From an uncultured Treponema sp. (GTDB lineage: Bacteria > Spirochaetota > Spirochaetia > Treponematales > Treponemataceae): a stretch of 64,000 bases of DNA. The stretch's first letter is position 1; every line of letters starts with the position of its first letter. Positions 8,298 through 16,470 of this stretch are shown in pieces. Position numbers and translations under genes: made by a program. Below the pieces are notes generated by a model. It worked only from the letters and a program-made list of their open reading frames with translations, was not told the DNA's origin and made no database searches. The stretch lies in assembly GCA_946186185.1 (NCBI GenBank), contig CAMHMJ010000019.1:1-64000 (forward strand), read 5' to 3'.

Positions 8298-9575
8298 ATG
8301 AAAATTGAAACAAAAGTTCTTCACGAAGGATACAAACCTGAAAACGGCGGTCCTGGAACAATCCCGATTGTACAGAGCACAACTTACCGCTTTGATTCCT
8401 GCGACCATGTTGCAGCCCTCTTTGACAAGCCTACAGAGTTCATGTACTCACGCTTTGCAAACCCGACCTGCGATGCAGTTGAAAAGAAAATTGCAAGCCT
8501 TGAAGGCGGCGTTGGCTGTATGCTCACTTCTTCAGGTCAGGCAGCAAGCCTTCTTTCCATATTAAACCTCTGCTCTGCCGGAGACAGCTTTATCGCTTCT
8601 TCAAGCATCTACGGCGGAACCATCAACCTGTTCGGTTTCACCCTGAAAAAACTTGGAATCGAAGTAATCTGGGTTGATGTAAACGCTACCGAAGCAGAAA
8701 TTAAGGCAGCCTTCAAGCCGAACACAAAATGTGTATTCGGAGAAACAATTGCAAATCCTGCATTAACAGTATTCGACTTTGAAGTATGGGCAAAAGCCGC
8801 TCACGAAATGGGAGTTCCTTTAATCGTTGACAACACCTTCGCAACTCCATACCTCTGCCGTCCTTTTGAATGGGGAGCAGACATCGTTGTTCACTCAACC
8901 ACAAAATACATGGACGGACACGCAGTACAGGGCGGCGGCTGTATCGTTGACTCAGGAAAATTTGACTGGGAAGCAGCCTACAAAAAATCAGGAAAATTTG
9001 CCGACATGGTTGAACCGGATGAAAGCTACCACGGACTGTGCTATGTAGGAGATTTTGGAAATGCTGCCTACATCGTAAAAGCCAGAACACAGCTTATGAG
9101 AGACTTCGGCTGTTACCCTGCCGCTCAGAGCGCCTTCTACCTTAACATGGGACTTGAAACTCTTCCTATCCGAATGGAGCGATACTGTTCCAATGCAAAA
9201 AAGGTTGCAGAATTCTTTAAGGGAAGTGATAAAATTGCAAAGGTCAGCTATCCGGGACTTGAAGGAGATGCATACTACGAACGTGCAAAGAAATATCTTC
9301 CTCTTGGAACCTGCGGTGTAATTTCCATCAGCATTAAAGGCGGAAGAAGTGCTGCCGTTCGCTTTATGGACGCCCTCCAGCTCTGCTGCGACGAAGTTCA
9401 TGTTGCAGACATCAGAACCTGCGTACTTCACCCGGCAAGTGCAACCCACCGCCAGCTTACAGACGAACAGCTTGTAGCGGCAGGAATCGACGGAGGAATG
9501 GTTCGCGTTTCCGTAGGTCTTGAAAATGTTGATGATATAATAGAAGATTTAAAGAGAGGTCTCAGCGCCATCTAA
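8298..9575 (+). CDS. metY: O-acetylhomoserine sulfhydrylase (PLP-dependent, MetY type)
   Basis: 425 aa, the length of MetY rather than the 380-400 aa of MetB/MetC. The PLP lysine is Lys203 in VVHSTTKYMDGHA. Other family motifs are SSGQAASLL, IVDNTFATPYLCRPFEWGAD, and the insertion with ESYHGLCY that marks O-acetylhomoserine sulfhydrylases. The enzyme joins O-acetylhomoserine with sulfide (or methanethiol) to make homocysteine or methionine in the cytoplasm. A methionine gamma-lyase role cannot be excluded from sequence. GAGG precedes the ATG. No SAM riboswitch was recognised upstream. Confidence 0.88.
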   Translation: MKIETKVLHEGYKPENGGPGTIPIVQSTTYRFDSCDHVAALFDKPTEFMYSRFANPTCDAVEKKIASLEGGVGCMLTSSGQAASLLSILNLCSAGDSFIASSSIYGGTINLFGFTLKKLGIEVIWVDVNATEAEIKAAFKPNTKCVFGETIANPALTVFDFEVWAKAAHEMGVPLIVDNTFATPYLCRPFEWGADIVVHSTTKYMDGHAVQGGGCIVDSGKFDWEAAYKKSGKFADMVEPDESYHGLCYVGDFGNAAYIVKARTQLMRDFGCYPAAQSAFYLNMGLETLPIRMERYCSNAKKVAEFFKGSDKIAKVSYPGLEGDAYYERAKKYLPLGTCGVISISIKGGRSAAVRFMDALQLCCDEVHVADIRTCVLHPASATHRQLTDEQLVAAGIDGGMVRVSVGLENVDDIIEDLKRGLSAI

Positions 9576-9661
9576 CCGGAAGATGCCGGTTATAACCCGC
9601 AGGGTGCCACCGGCTGCCTGTTTCGTAATTATATTCAAACTCACATAAGAGGAGAATTACT

Positions 9662-10267
9662 ATGAAAATGATTAAAAATGCACTTTTAGCACTCAGCCTT
9701 GCTTTAGTTTCCCTCTGCTTCAGCAGCTGCTTTATCTTTGAAAACGAAATCGTACGCCTTGACCAGAACGTTGAGGAAGCAGAGAGCAATATTGCAACCC
9801 AGTACGACAACAAGCTACGCCGCATCCCGGAGCTTTTACAGATTGTAAAGGCTTCAAAAAATGCTGAAATTCAGGCAATGACAAGCGTTATTGAAATGCG
9901 TGCCAGCGTTGCCGGAAGCATCAAGCTTGATTCCAGCGTGATTTCTGACCCTGAAAAAATGGCTCAGTTCCAGAAGGCTCAGTCAGAACTGAACGAAGGT
10001 CTCGGCCGGCTTCTTGTAGTAAGCGAAAAATACCCGGACTTCAAGTTTTCATCCCAGTTTACTGCCCTTATGACAGAAATTGAAGGAGCAAACAACCGGA
10101 TTACAGTAGCCCAGACCAGATACAACGCCTGCGTAAAAGAATTTAACACCTACATCTTGAGTTTCCCTGGAAAATACTTTGCAAAGGATTACACAAAAAA
10201 GGTTCCTTTCCAGTCAGGCATGGATGTTACAAAGCCGGTGGGAGCCATGGATTTGAACCTGGAGTAA
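9662..10267 (+). CDS. LemA-family lipoprotein
   Basis: 201 aa. An N-terminal signal ends near FSSC (lipobox-like, Cys about 23), followed by the helical LemA domain: VEEAESNIATQYDNKLRRIP, then RASVAGS, and a C-terminal segment VAQTRYNACVKEFNTYILSFPG that is the family signature. LemA proteins are helical and envelope-associated; their biochemical role is poorly known. The next gene encodes a TPM-domain protein, its near-constant partner, which strongly supports the assignment. GAGGAG lies upstream of the ATG. Confidence 0.88.
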   Translation: MKMIKNALLALSLALVSLCFSSCFIFENEIVRLDQNVEEAESNIATQYDNKLRRIPELLQIVKASKNAEIQAMTSVIEMRASVAGSIKLDSSVISDPEKMAQFQKAQSELNEGLGRLLVVSEKYPDFKFSSQFTALMTEIEGANNRITVAQTRYNACVKEFNTYILSFPGKYFAKDYTKKVPFQSGMDVTKPVGAMDLNLE

Positions 10268-10305
10268 ACAGGCTCACCAGATTTTCTTATACGAAGTTCA
10301 TTCTA

Positions 10306-10338
10306 AATATATCTTCAGCCCCTTTCTGAAGATATATT
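10306..10338 (+). other. Perfect 13-bp hairpin in the lemA-TPM gap
   Basis: AATATATCTTCAG (10306-10318), a 7-nt loop, and CTGAAGATATATT (10326-10338) are exact inverted repeats. No T-run follows, and the hairpin ends 9 nt before the downstream GGAG, so a processing or translational role is more likely than termination. Confidence 0.6.
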
Positions 10339-10357
10339 CCATAAAATGGAGTGGTTT

Positions 10358-11203
10358 ATGAAAAAAAGCGGAATCAGAAGATTTTTATCGGTTTTTCTCT
10401 TTATTTTATTATTTGGGGCCGTGCACGGCGCTCCGGGCTACACGCAAACCACAAAGCGCTACGGCTACACAAAGGATAAAAGCGGACTTTACAACTGGCC
10501 GGGAACCTTCATCCTTGATTCCGCCGTTGTTCTTTCCACTCCTGAATTCGACAGACTTGAAAAATTCCTTTTAAACCTGAACGACACCACGGGAATTCAG
10601 ATTGCAGTTCTTACACTCCGTACAACAAACGGAGAGCCGATTCACGACCTTGCAGTGCGCCATTTTGAAAAATGGAAGCTTGGACAAAAAGGCGTTGATA
10701 ACGGAGCTCTTCTGACAGTTTCCGTTAACGACAGAACCCTGGATATTACCACCGGTGACGGGGCAGAAGGAATTCTTACCGACATTCTCTGCAAGGAAAT
10801 AATCGACCAGGTAATGGTACCGGAATTCAGGGAAGGCCGTATGGGAAAGGGAATCGAAAACGCCGTCTACAACATGGCAGGAATCCTTAAATCCGACGAA
10901 AGCCTTGTTACGGTTTCCGGAACAGGTTCTGCTGCCTCAGGAGCGGCAGGCAGTGACCGTAACTCAGGAACAGCAGAAAGCGAAGACGACGAAAGCATCT
11001 TAGACTTTATAAAGGAAAACTGGATTATATTATTGCTGGCAATAATTTTCCTCTTAATAAACTCCCGGGGTTCAGGCTACAGAGGCTCCTATGGCGGCAG
11101 TTCCGGTGGAAGCCATCATTCCTCCGGAGGACATTCCGGCGGAAGCTACCGCTCAGGCGGTGGCGGAAGAACCAGCGGCGGCGGTGCCAGCGGAAAGTGG
11201 TAG
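10358..11203 (+). CDS. TPM-domain membrane protein (YgcG family)
   Basis: 281 aa. I choose the ATG at 10358 because GGAG lies 7 nt before it and it begins a clean signal peptide (MKKSGIRRFLSVFLFILL). The TPM domain runs from about residue 45 to 190 (VVLSTPEFDRLEKFL, then QIAVLTLRTTNGEPIHDLAV, then KGVDNGALLTVS). A membrane helix follows at about 223-240 and a Gly/Ser/His-rich tail ends in SGGGASGKW, typical of this family. It is a partner of LemA in the cell envelope. An earlier in-frame ATG at 10346 has no SD. Confidence 0.85.
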   Translation: MKKSGIRRFLSVFLFILLFGAVHGAPGYTQTTKRYGYTKDKSGLYNWPGTFILDSAVVLSTPEFDRLEKFLLNLNDTTGIQIAVLTLRTTNGEPIHDLAVRHFEKWKLGQKGVDNGALLTVSVNDRTLDITTGDGAEGILTDILCKEIIDQVMVPEFREGRMGKGIENAVYNMAGILKSDESLVTVSGTGSAASGAAGSDRNSGTAESEDDESILDFIKENWIILLLAIIFLLINSRGSGYRGSYGGSSGGSHHSSGGHSGGSYRSGGGGRTSGGGASGKW

Positions 11204-11265
11204 GTGCATTCTTCATTCTCCCTCATTCTTCCCAAAAACTCGAAAAACCTATAATATAGTGTCCT

Positions 11266-12918
11266 ATGAAAAAGACAGTTTACATCTTCGGGCACAAAAA
11301 CCCGGATACCGACTCTGCCGTTGCGGCAACAGCCTATGCAAGACTTAAGGAGCTTCAGGGCTATTCTGAATACAAAGCAGCCCGGGCAGGTCATTTTAAT
11401 CCTCAGACAGACTACATCTACAGGCGCTTTAAGGTGCCATTTCCAAAATATTTACCGGAACTTTCACCAAAAGTTGCCTACTACATGAAGGACGACTGCA
11501 TCACGGTGGAAGAAACCTGTTCAACCTGGTTTTCAATCAATAAACTGAACGAAACCAACAGGCGTGCAATCCCGGTTGTAGACAAGGACGGACGCTATAA
11601 GTCCCTGCTCCACTACTCAGCTTTTGCCCAGAACCTTTTAACCGTACTTAATCCGGAAAAAAAGATAAACATCACCACAAGCGTTTTTTCAATCATTAAG
11701 ACAATGAACGCCCAGCCTCTTGTAACAGTAAACGAAAAGGAAGTTTTTAAGGCAGGCATTTTAGTCGGAGGCGCCACAGACGAAAACTTTGAAAAAATGC
11801 TTAAAGAGCACGCCAGCGAAAACACAATCGTAATCACCAGCGACCGTGAAAAAATCTACGAGCTTTGCATTAAACAGAAGGTAAAGCTCCTGATAATCAC
11901 AACGGGCTTTGTTCTCAAAAAAGAGCTCAAAGAACTGGCTGAAAAAAACAAGGTGAACGTTATCATGAGTCCTTACGACACCAGCGCCACCGTAATGATG
12001 ATTGCCTACTCAACGCCGGTAATCCACATGGCGGACTCTGAAATTCCTGCGGTACATCCGGAAGACACAATTGCAAAGGTAAGAAAGCTCATTCAGAACT
12101 CACCTATCCGCCGACTTCCAGTAGTTGACGCGGAAAAAAAGGTCATCGGAATGATAAGCGAGCACGACCTGACCAACGAACCGAACGTTCAGCTGGTTCT
12201 GGTTGACCACAACGAAAAAACCCAGGCCGTAGACGGTTTTGAACACTATAAGATTCAGGAAGTAATCGACCACCACAGACTGGGAACCTTTGGAACCACT
12301 TACCCGATTACATTCATCAATAAGCCGGTAGGTTCAACTGCAACCCTTATCACAGGACTTTATCAGGAAGCTAAAATTCCGATTCCGAAGGACATTGCGA
12401 GCCTTCTTTTATGCGGAATTCTTTCCGATACACTGATTCTTCAGTCCGCAACCACAACAGACACCGACCGTGAAACCGCCGAATATCTTTCCAACATCAC
12501 AGACCTTGACATTCAGGCCCTTGGAAAAGACATTCTGCAGGCAGGAAGCAGCATTAAGGGACGAAACGCAACTCAGATTATCCATCAGGATATGAAGGAA
12601 TACAACGAAGACAAGGGCAACTTCACCGTAAGCCAGATTGAAGTTTCATCTCTGGAAGAAGTTCTTGCGCGAAAAGAAGAGCTTATGCAGGAGCTGGAAA
12701 TTGAACGCCGCGGAAACAAAGCGCTTTTCTCTTCCCTTCTGGTAACCGACATCACTCAGCTTTCAAGCATCCTGATTATCGCCTGCGATTCAAAGTTTGC
12801 ACCCTTCATCACCTTCCCGAAGGTTGAACCGAATGTTTACTTCTTAAAGGATGTTGTAAGCCGAAAAAAACAGCTTATTCCACTGATTTCTGAACAGGTT
12901 GAAAATTATGAAAAATAA
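11266..12918 (+). CDS. Manganese-dependent family II inorganic pyrophosphatase with CBS-DRTGG module
   Basis: 550 aa, far longer than the 310-aa core enzyme. DHH-phosphoesterase motifs are GHKNPDTDSAVAA at the N-terminus, VDHNE at about residue 320 and VIDHHRLG near 340, which bind Mn and pyrophosphate. Residues about 70-310 form the nucleotide-sensing insert: CBS, DRTGG, CBS (second CBS near PEDTIAKVRKLIQNSPIRRLPVVD). In this subclass AMP and ADP inhibit and ATP or Ap4A activates. The DHHA2 domain closes the protein. The enzyme drives biosynthesis by removing PPi. A TATAAT at 11251-11256 lies 9 nt before the ATG, so the leader is very short. Confidence 0.9.
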   Translation: MKKTVYIFGHKNPDTDSAVAATAYARLKELQGYSEYKAARAGHFNPQTDYIYRRFKVPFPKYLPELSPKVAYYMKDDCITVEETCSTWFSINKLNETNRRAIPVVDKDGRYKSLLHYSAFAQNLLTVLNPEKKINITTSVFSIIKTMNAQPLVTVNEKEVFKAGILVGGATDENFEKMLKEHASENTIVITSDREKIYELCIKQKVKLLIITTGFVLKKELKELAEKNKVNVIMSPYDTSATVMMIAYSTPVIHMADSEIPAVHPEDTIAKVRKLIQNSPIRRLPVVDAEKKVIGMISEHDLTNEPNVQLVLVDHNEKTQAVDGFEHYKIQEVIDHHRLGTFGTTYPITFINKPVGSTATLITGLYQEAKIPIPKDIASLLLCGILSDTLILQSATTTDTDRETAEYLSNITDLDIQALGKDILQAGSSIKGRNATQIIHQDMKEYNEDKGNFTVSQIEVSSLEEVLARKEELMQELEIERRGNKALFSSLLVTDITQLSSILIIACDSKFAPFITFPKVEPNVYFLKDVVSRKKQLIPLISEQVENYEK

Positions 12919-13726
12919 CAGAAAAGACAATAGAACGAAGGAAGAAAAATCTGCTGCAGAAAACCGGCTCACTTCTTCCCGCGCTTTTTCTGCCCGAACC
13001 TCAACAAAAGGAGACTTTCTTTCTTCAGACAGTCCCCGGGCCAGAATCTACGGAGTAAAAGCCGTTATTTTTGATATGGACGGCGTTCTTTTAGACACGG
13101 AAAGCATAAGCGACAGAACCTGGGAAATCGCCGCCGGTGAAAGAGGAGTTCCAGACTCCATTGCCGCTGAAGCCATTGATAAGTGCCGTGGAACAAACAG
13201 AAACGACACCCGTGTAATTCTGAAAAAACTCTTCGGCGAAGAGTTTGACACTGACAGCTTTATGACGCGAACCAACGAACTGTTCCACAAAATCGAGTTC
13301 AACGAAGGAATTAAAAATATGTACTGGGCAAAGGAAGCCCTTTCTTCCCTGAAGCAGCATTTTCCCCTTGCCCTGGCCTCCTCAACGAGAAGCGAATCTG
13401 TTATGCGCCAGATGAAAAATGCAGGCCTGATAGATTTTTTTGATGTGATAATAACCGGCGACATGGTAGCACATTCAAAACCGGATCCGGAAATCTACCT
13501 GATGGCGGTAAATGAACTTTCGAAAAAAACTGGTCTGTCTCTTACCCCAGGTGAATGTGCCGCTGTTGAAGACAGCCTGAACGGCATCCGCAGTGCAAGC
13601 TCCGCCGGCTTAAAAACCATCATGATACCAGACCGCATGAACCCCACCGAAGAATGCGCCGAACGCTGCGCCGCAATCATCCCCGATTTAAGCTGCCTTC
13701 CCGGAATTCTGGGAATTACAGAATAA
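12908..13726 (+). CDS. HAD-superfamily phosphatase/phosphomutase (beta-PGM-like)
   Basis: 272 aa. HAD motif I is FDMDGVLLDTE (about residue 58), motif II ALASSTR, motif III SKPDPEIY, and motif IV AVEDSLNGIRSA. The cap is the C1 helical type seen in beta-phosphoglucomutase and small sugar-phosphate phosphatases, so the substrate is probably a phosphorylated sugar, unspecified. A basic, Ser/Arg-rich extension of about 45 residues precedes motif I and matches nothing I know. The ATG lies inside the last codons of the pyrophosphatase gene (11 bp overlap), implying translational coupling. A terminator follows at once. Confidence 0.8.
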   Translation: MKNNRKDNRTKEEKSAAENRLTSSRAFSARTSTKGDFLSSDSPRARIYGVKAVIFDMDGVLLDTESISDRTWEIAAGERGVPDSIAAEAIDKCRGTNRNDTRVILKKLFGEEFDTDSFMTRTNELFHKIEFNEGIKNMYWAKEALSSLKQHFPLALASSTRSESVMRQMKNAGLIDFFDVIITGDMVAHSKPDPEIYLMAVNELSKKTGLSLTPGECAAVEDSLNGIRSASSAGLKTIMIPDRMNPTEECAERCAAIIPDLSCLPGILGITE

Positions 13727-13730
13727 AAAA

Positions 13731-13757
13731 AGCGCCCCGCCAGGCGCTCTCTCTTTT
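13731..13757 (+). terminator. Terminator after the pyrophosphatase-HAD unit
   Basis: AGCGCC, a 6-nt loop, GGCGCT, then CTCTCTCTTTT. It is preceded by seven As and lies 5 bp after the HAD stop. Confidence 0.75.
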
Positions 13758-13930
13758 GGAGGAGCTAAAAAATTGCTTCCGCAATTTTTTTTAACGCTCT
13801 CCAATCTATCAGGAGTCCGCGCTCCGCGGCGGACTCTCTCTTATGGAGGAGCTAAAAAATTGCTTCCGCAATTTTTTTTAACGCTCTCCAATCTATCAGG
13901 AGTCCGCGCTCCGCGGCGGACTCTCTCTTA
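13757..13930. repeat. Two perfect tandem copies of an 87-bp unit
   Basis: 13757-13843 and 13844-13930 are identical base for base. Each unit holds two hairpins: one AT-rich (AAAAAATTGC, TTCC, GCAATTTTTT) and one GC-rich (AGTCCGC, 8 nt, GCGGACT) followed by CTCTCTCTT, the same tail as the terminator just upstream. The last three bases of unit two are the stop codon of the leftward acyl-CoA synthetase gene. Exact identity indicates a recent duplication. Confidence 0.95.
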
Positions 13931-15625
13931 CTTTATATCCTTCCTCTTAATCTTACCAGAAATTGTCTTTGGAAGTTCGTTTACGAAGTCTACAATTCTT
14001 GGGTATTTGTAAGGAGCGGTGGTTTTCTTTACGAAGTTCTGGATGTCTTTTACAAGGTCGTCGCTTGGCTCGTAGCCTTTTGCAAGAACGATGGTTGCTT
14101 TTACAACCTGGCCGCGAACAGGATCCGGAGCGCCGGTAACGGCACACTCAACTACGGCAGGGTGCTGCATCAGAACTGATTCTACCTCAAAGGTACCGAT
14201 TCGGTAACCGGAACACTTGATAACGTCGTCGTTTCGTCCCGTGAACCAAAAATATCCGTCTTCATCCCGCCATGCGTTGTCGCAGGTGTGATAATAGCCG
14301 TCGTGCATAACGCTCTTTGTTTTTTCAGGGTCGCCGAAATAAGTCATAAAAAGACCTGGGAATGGCTTTCCGTCCTTAAGTTCAACTACGATTTCCCCTA
14401 CTTCACCGTCCTGAACAGGATTTCCTTCATCGTCAAGTAAAGTTACATTGTAGTAAGGAGCGCTCTTTCCAAGGCTGCCCGGCTTAATGCGCTCGTTTCC
14501 GTAGTTGAAAAGTGAAAGTGTTGTTTCAGTCTGACCGAAGCCTTCCCGGATTTCCTTACCGGTAATTGCCTTCCACTTGTCGAAAACTTCTTCTGAAAGC
14601 GGTTCTCCGGCGGTAGACCAGTGCTCGCAGGATGAAAAATCGTAGCCGGACAAATCTTCCTGAATAAGGAAACGGTAAATTGTCGGCGGCGCACAGAAGG
14701 AAGTGATATGGTGCTTTTCAATCTGTTCGATGAGATTAACCGGCTTGAATTTTGCGTGATAGTCATATACGAATACGCAGCATTCTGCAATCCACTGACC
14801 GTAGAGCTTTCCCCAGACAGCTTTTCCCCAGCCTGTATCTGCAACAGTAAGGTGAAGTCCGCCTTTTTTAACCTGCTGCCAGTAGCTTGCAGTTACAATG
14901 TGTCCAAGAGGATAAAGGAAGTTGTGGCAAACAAGCTTCGGGTGGCTGGTGGTTCCTGAGGTAAAGTAAGAAAGCATGATATCATCGTTCTTGCTGATGT
15001 CCTCCCTCTTAAGGGAATGGAAACAGGCAAGGTCTTCATCAGTTACAGAAGCAACACCGCGGGTAAAATCTGACCACATCGGGTGTTCCTTTAAGAAATC
15101 ATCGCTCAAACCTTCATCGATTCCGAAAGGTGCAACTCCGATGAGAGTTTTAAGGGAAGGAGATTCCTTTGTGGCATCCTCAAGGTATTTAAAAATATCC
15201 CGGTCGTTTACGGCAAGAGCGGCGGAAATACCGGCTGCATTACAGCGGTAAACGATGTCTTCCGCAGTAAGCATGTGTGTTGCAGGAATTACTGAAGCTC
15301 CGATTTTGTGGAGGGCAACGATGGAAATCCAGAACTCGTAGCGTCTCTGCAGGATAAGCATTACAAAGTCGCCCCGCTTGATTCCCTTTTTCATAAAGAA
15401 AGCAGCAGCTCTGTCTGTTCGCTCCTTAATATCCTTGAAGGTGAAAGTGATTTCTTCACCGTTATCGTTACACCACACCAGCGCCTTTGCATCCGGCGTT
15501 TTTTCGGCAAGGTAATCTACAACATCGTAGCCGAAGTTAAAGTTCTCCGGAACCTTGATTTTATAGTTTTCATAAAAATCTTTATAATCTGCAAATTCTG
15601 TTCTTTCTAGAAACTGTTCTAACAT
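13928..15625 (-). CDS. AMP-forming acyl-CoA synthetase (acetyl/medium-chain type)
   Basis: 565 aa ANL-superfamily ligase. It shows the ATP loop YFTSGTTSHPKLV, the STAGEPLSEEVFDKW stretch, REGFGQTETT, YHTCDNAWRDEDGYFWFTGR and the hinge region IKCSGYRIGTFEVESVL, and ends with the catalytic lysine segment ISGKIKRKDIK. The order and spacing are those of medium-chain acyl-CoA synthetases of the acetyl-CoA synthetase branch. The enzyme makes an acyl-AMP and then acyl-CoA in the cytoplasm; the acid is unknown. AGAGGA precedes the ATG. The XRE-cupin gene directly upstream in the same direction probably encodes its regulator. Confidence 0.87.
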   Translation of the reverse strand: MLEQFLERTEFADYKDFYENYKIKVPENFNFGYDVVDYLAEKTPDAKALVWCNDNGEEITFTFKDIKERTDRAAAFFMKKGIKRGDFVMLILQRRYEFWISIVALHKIGASVIPATHMLTAEDIVYRCNAAGISAALAVNDRDIFKYLEDATKESPSLKTLIGVAPFGIDEGLSDDFLKEHPMWSDFTRGVASVTDEDLACFHSLKREDISKNDDIMLSYFTSGTTSHPKLVCHNFLYPLGHIVTASYWQQVKKGGLHLTVADTGWGKAVWGKLYGQWIAECCVFVYDYHAKFKPVNLIEQIEKHHITSFCAPPTIYRFLIQEDLSGYDFSSCEHWSTAGEPLSEEVFDKWKAITGKEIREGFGQTETTLSLFNYGNERIKPGSLGKSAPYYNVTLLDDEGNPVQDGEVGEIVVELKDGKPFPGLFMTYFGDPEKTKSVMHDGYYHTCDNAWRDEDGYFWFTGRNDDVIKCSGYRIGTFEVESVLMQHPAVVECAVTGAPDPVRGQVVKATIVLAKGYEPSDDLVKDIQNFVKKTTAPYKYPRIVDFVNELPKTISGKIKRKDIK

Positions 15626-15708
15626 ATTTTCCTCTTAATTTTCCTGCGATTAAACTAAAACAGGAAAGCTCCCCGCATTTTGAATTATCCGCAAATCCTG
15701 AATTGCCC

Positions 15709-16260
15709 TTAGATAATTATGGCAAGAAATTTCGCATTCTTTCCGTTTAAGGCCTGCATTCCGTGAAGCTTTGTTGCATCGAAGTAAAGGCTGTCACCCT
15801 CTTCAAGCACAAGCTCTTTGCCGTCAACAACAACCTTCATGGAACCTTCTATCATATATTCGAATTCGTGGCCCGGATGTGAATTAAAATGGATTTCCTT
15901 TGTTTCCTCAGGTGTAATTGAAACAATGAACGGATCTGCCTTTCTGTTCTGAAAACCAGTGGCAAGAGCCTGATATTTGTAGTCCTTTCGTCTGTCTACT
16001 GAAAGACCTTTGTCTTTTTTGGTAAGACAATAGGAGTGCATGTGTGGCTCCTGACCAGAAATTAAAGTTCCCAAATCGATGCCGTATTTTTTTGACATAG
16101 ACTGCAAAATTCCAACCGGAATGTCTATTTCGCCAGTTTCATACTCTTTGTACTTTTCAATTGAAATACCGCAAACTTCAGCCGCTTCTTCAAGGGAAAC
16201 GTCCATAATTTCGCGCAAACCGATAAGTCTGTCTGCAACAGCTTTGATTTCTTCGTTCAT
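15709..16260 (-). CDS. XRE-family regulator with C-terminal cupin sensor
   Basis: 183 aa. The start at 16260 (MNEEIKAVADRL) is chosen because GGGAGAA lies before it; the frame stays open further upstream only through the promoter. Residues about 8-65 are a helix-turn-helix of the Xre type (LEEAAEVCGISIEKYKEYE). Residues about 110-183 form a cupin beta-barrel (HPGHEFEYMIEGSMKVVVDG, then EEGDSLYFDATKLHGM), including the His and Glu positions that bind metal or ligand. This architecture usually senses a small metabolite and controls the adjacent gene, here the acyl-CoA synthetase 83 bp downstream. Autoregulation is suggested by repeats upstream. Confidence 0.85.
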   Translation of the reverse strand: MNEEIKAVADRLIGLREIMDVSLEEAAEVCGISIEKYKEYETGEIDIPVGILQSMSKKYGIDLGTLISGQEPHMHSYCLTKKDKGLSVDRRKDYKYQALATGFQNRKADPFIVSITPEETKEIHFNSHPGHEFEYMIEGSMKVVVDGKELVLEEGDSLYFDATKLHGMQALNGKNAKFLAIII

Positions 16261-16300
16261 ATTGTTCTCCCGAGCGAATAAAAAACGCCCTACAAATGAG

Positions 16301-16329
16301 ATATTAGTGGAAAATTGATTTTTTTTCAA
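16301..16329 (-). promoter_or_regulatory. Promoter of the XRE-cupin / acyl-CoA synthetase unit
   Basis: TTGAAA (complement of 16324-16329), 17 bp spacer, TAATAT (complement of 16301-16306). The start site is about 16294, giving a 34-nt leader with the SD. Confidence 0.75.
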
Positions 16330-16336
16330 GAAAAAA

Positions 16337-16374
16337 ACTTTAGTATTTTTAAAGTTTTTTAGTAATTTTAAAGT
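16337..16374. promoter_or_regulatory. Candidate tandem operators (AT-rich palindromes)
   Basis: Two near-copies of TTTAGTA(A/T)TTTTAAAG lie 19-20 bp apart just upstream of the -35 box. The first is also a palindrome (ACTTTA ... TAAAGT). Position and repetition suggest binding sites for the XRE-cupin protein; this is inference. Confidence 0.45.
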
Positions 16375-16376
16375 CG

Positions 16377-16403
16377 AAAAAAGAGGGGGAAGTCTCCCCC
16401 TCG
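16377..16403 (-). terminator. Terminator of the channel-cyclase operon
   Basis: On the minus strand GAGGGGGA, a 4-nt loop and TCCCCCTC are followed by six Ts. A GC-rich stretch with further hairpins (16404-16465, including CCCCTT/AAGGGG pairs) separates it from the cyclase stop at 16471. Confidence 0.7.
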
Positions 16404-16470
16404 CTCCAGCCGAAACGGCTTACGCTACCCCTTCGCCTAAGGGGAGAATCTCCCCTTAAAATCCCCTCTT

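Noticed and set aside
12899..12907. TTG start for the HAD gene
   Set aside because: Nine bases before an ATG, no SD advantage.
13773..14012. Plus-strand open frame through the 87-bp repeats and into the synthetase gene
   Set aside because: It exists only because the repeat unit is a multiple of three and carries hairpins; no SD, repetitive translation.
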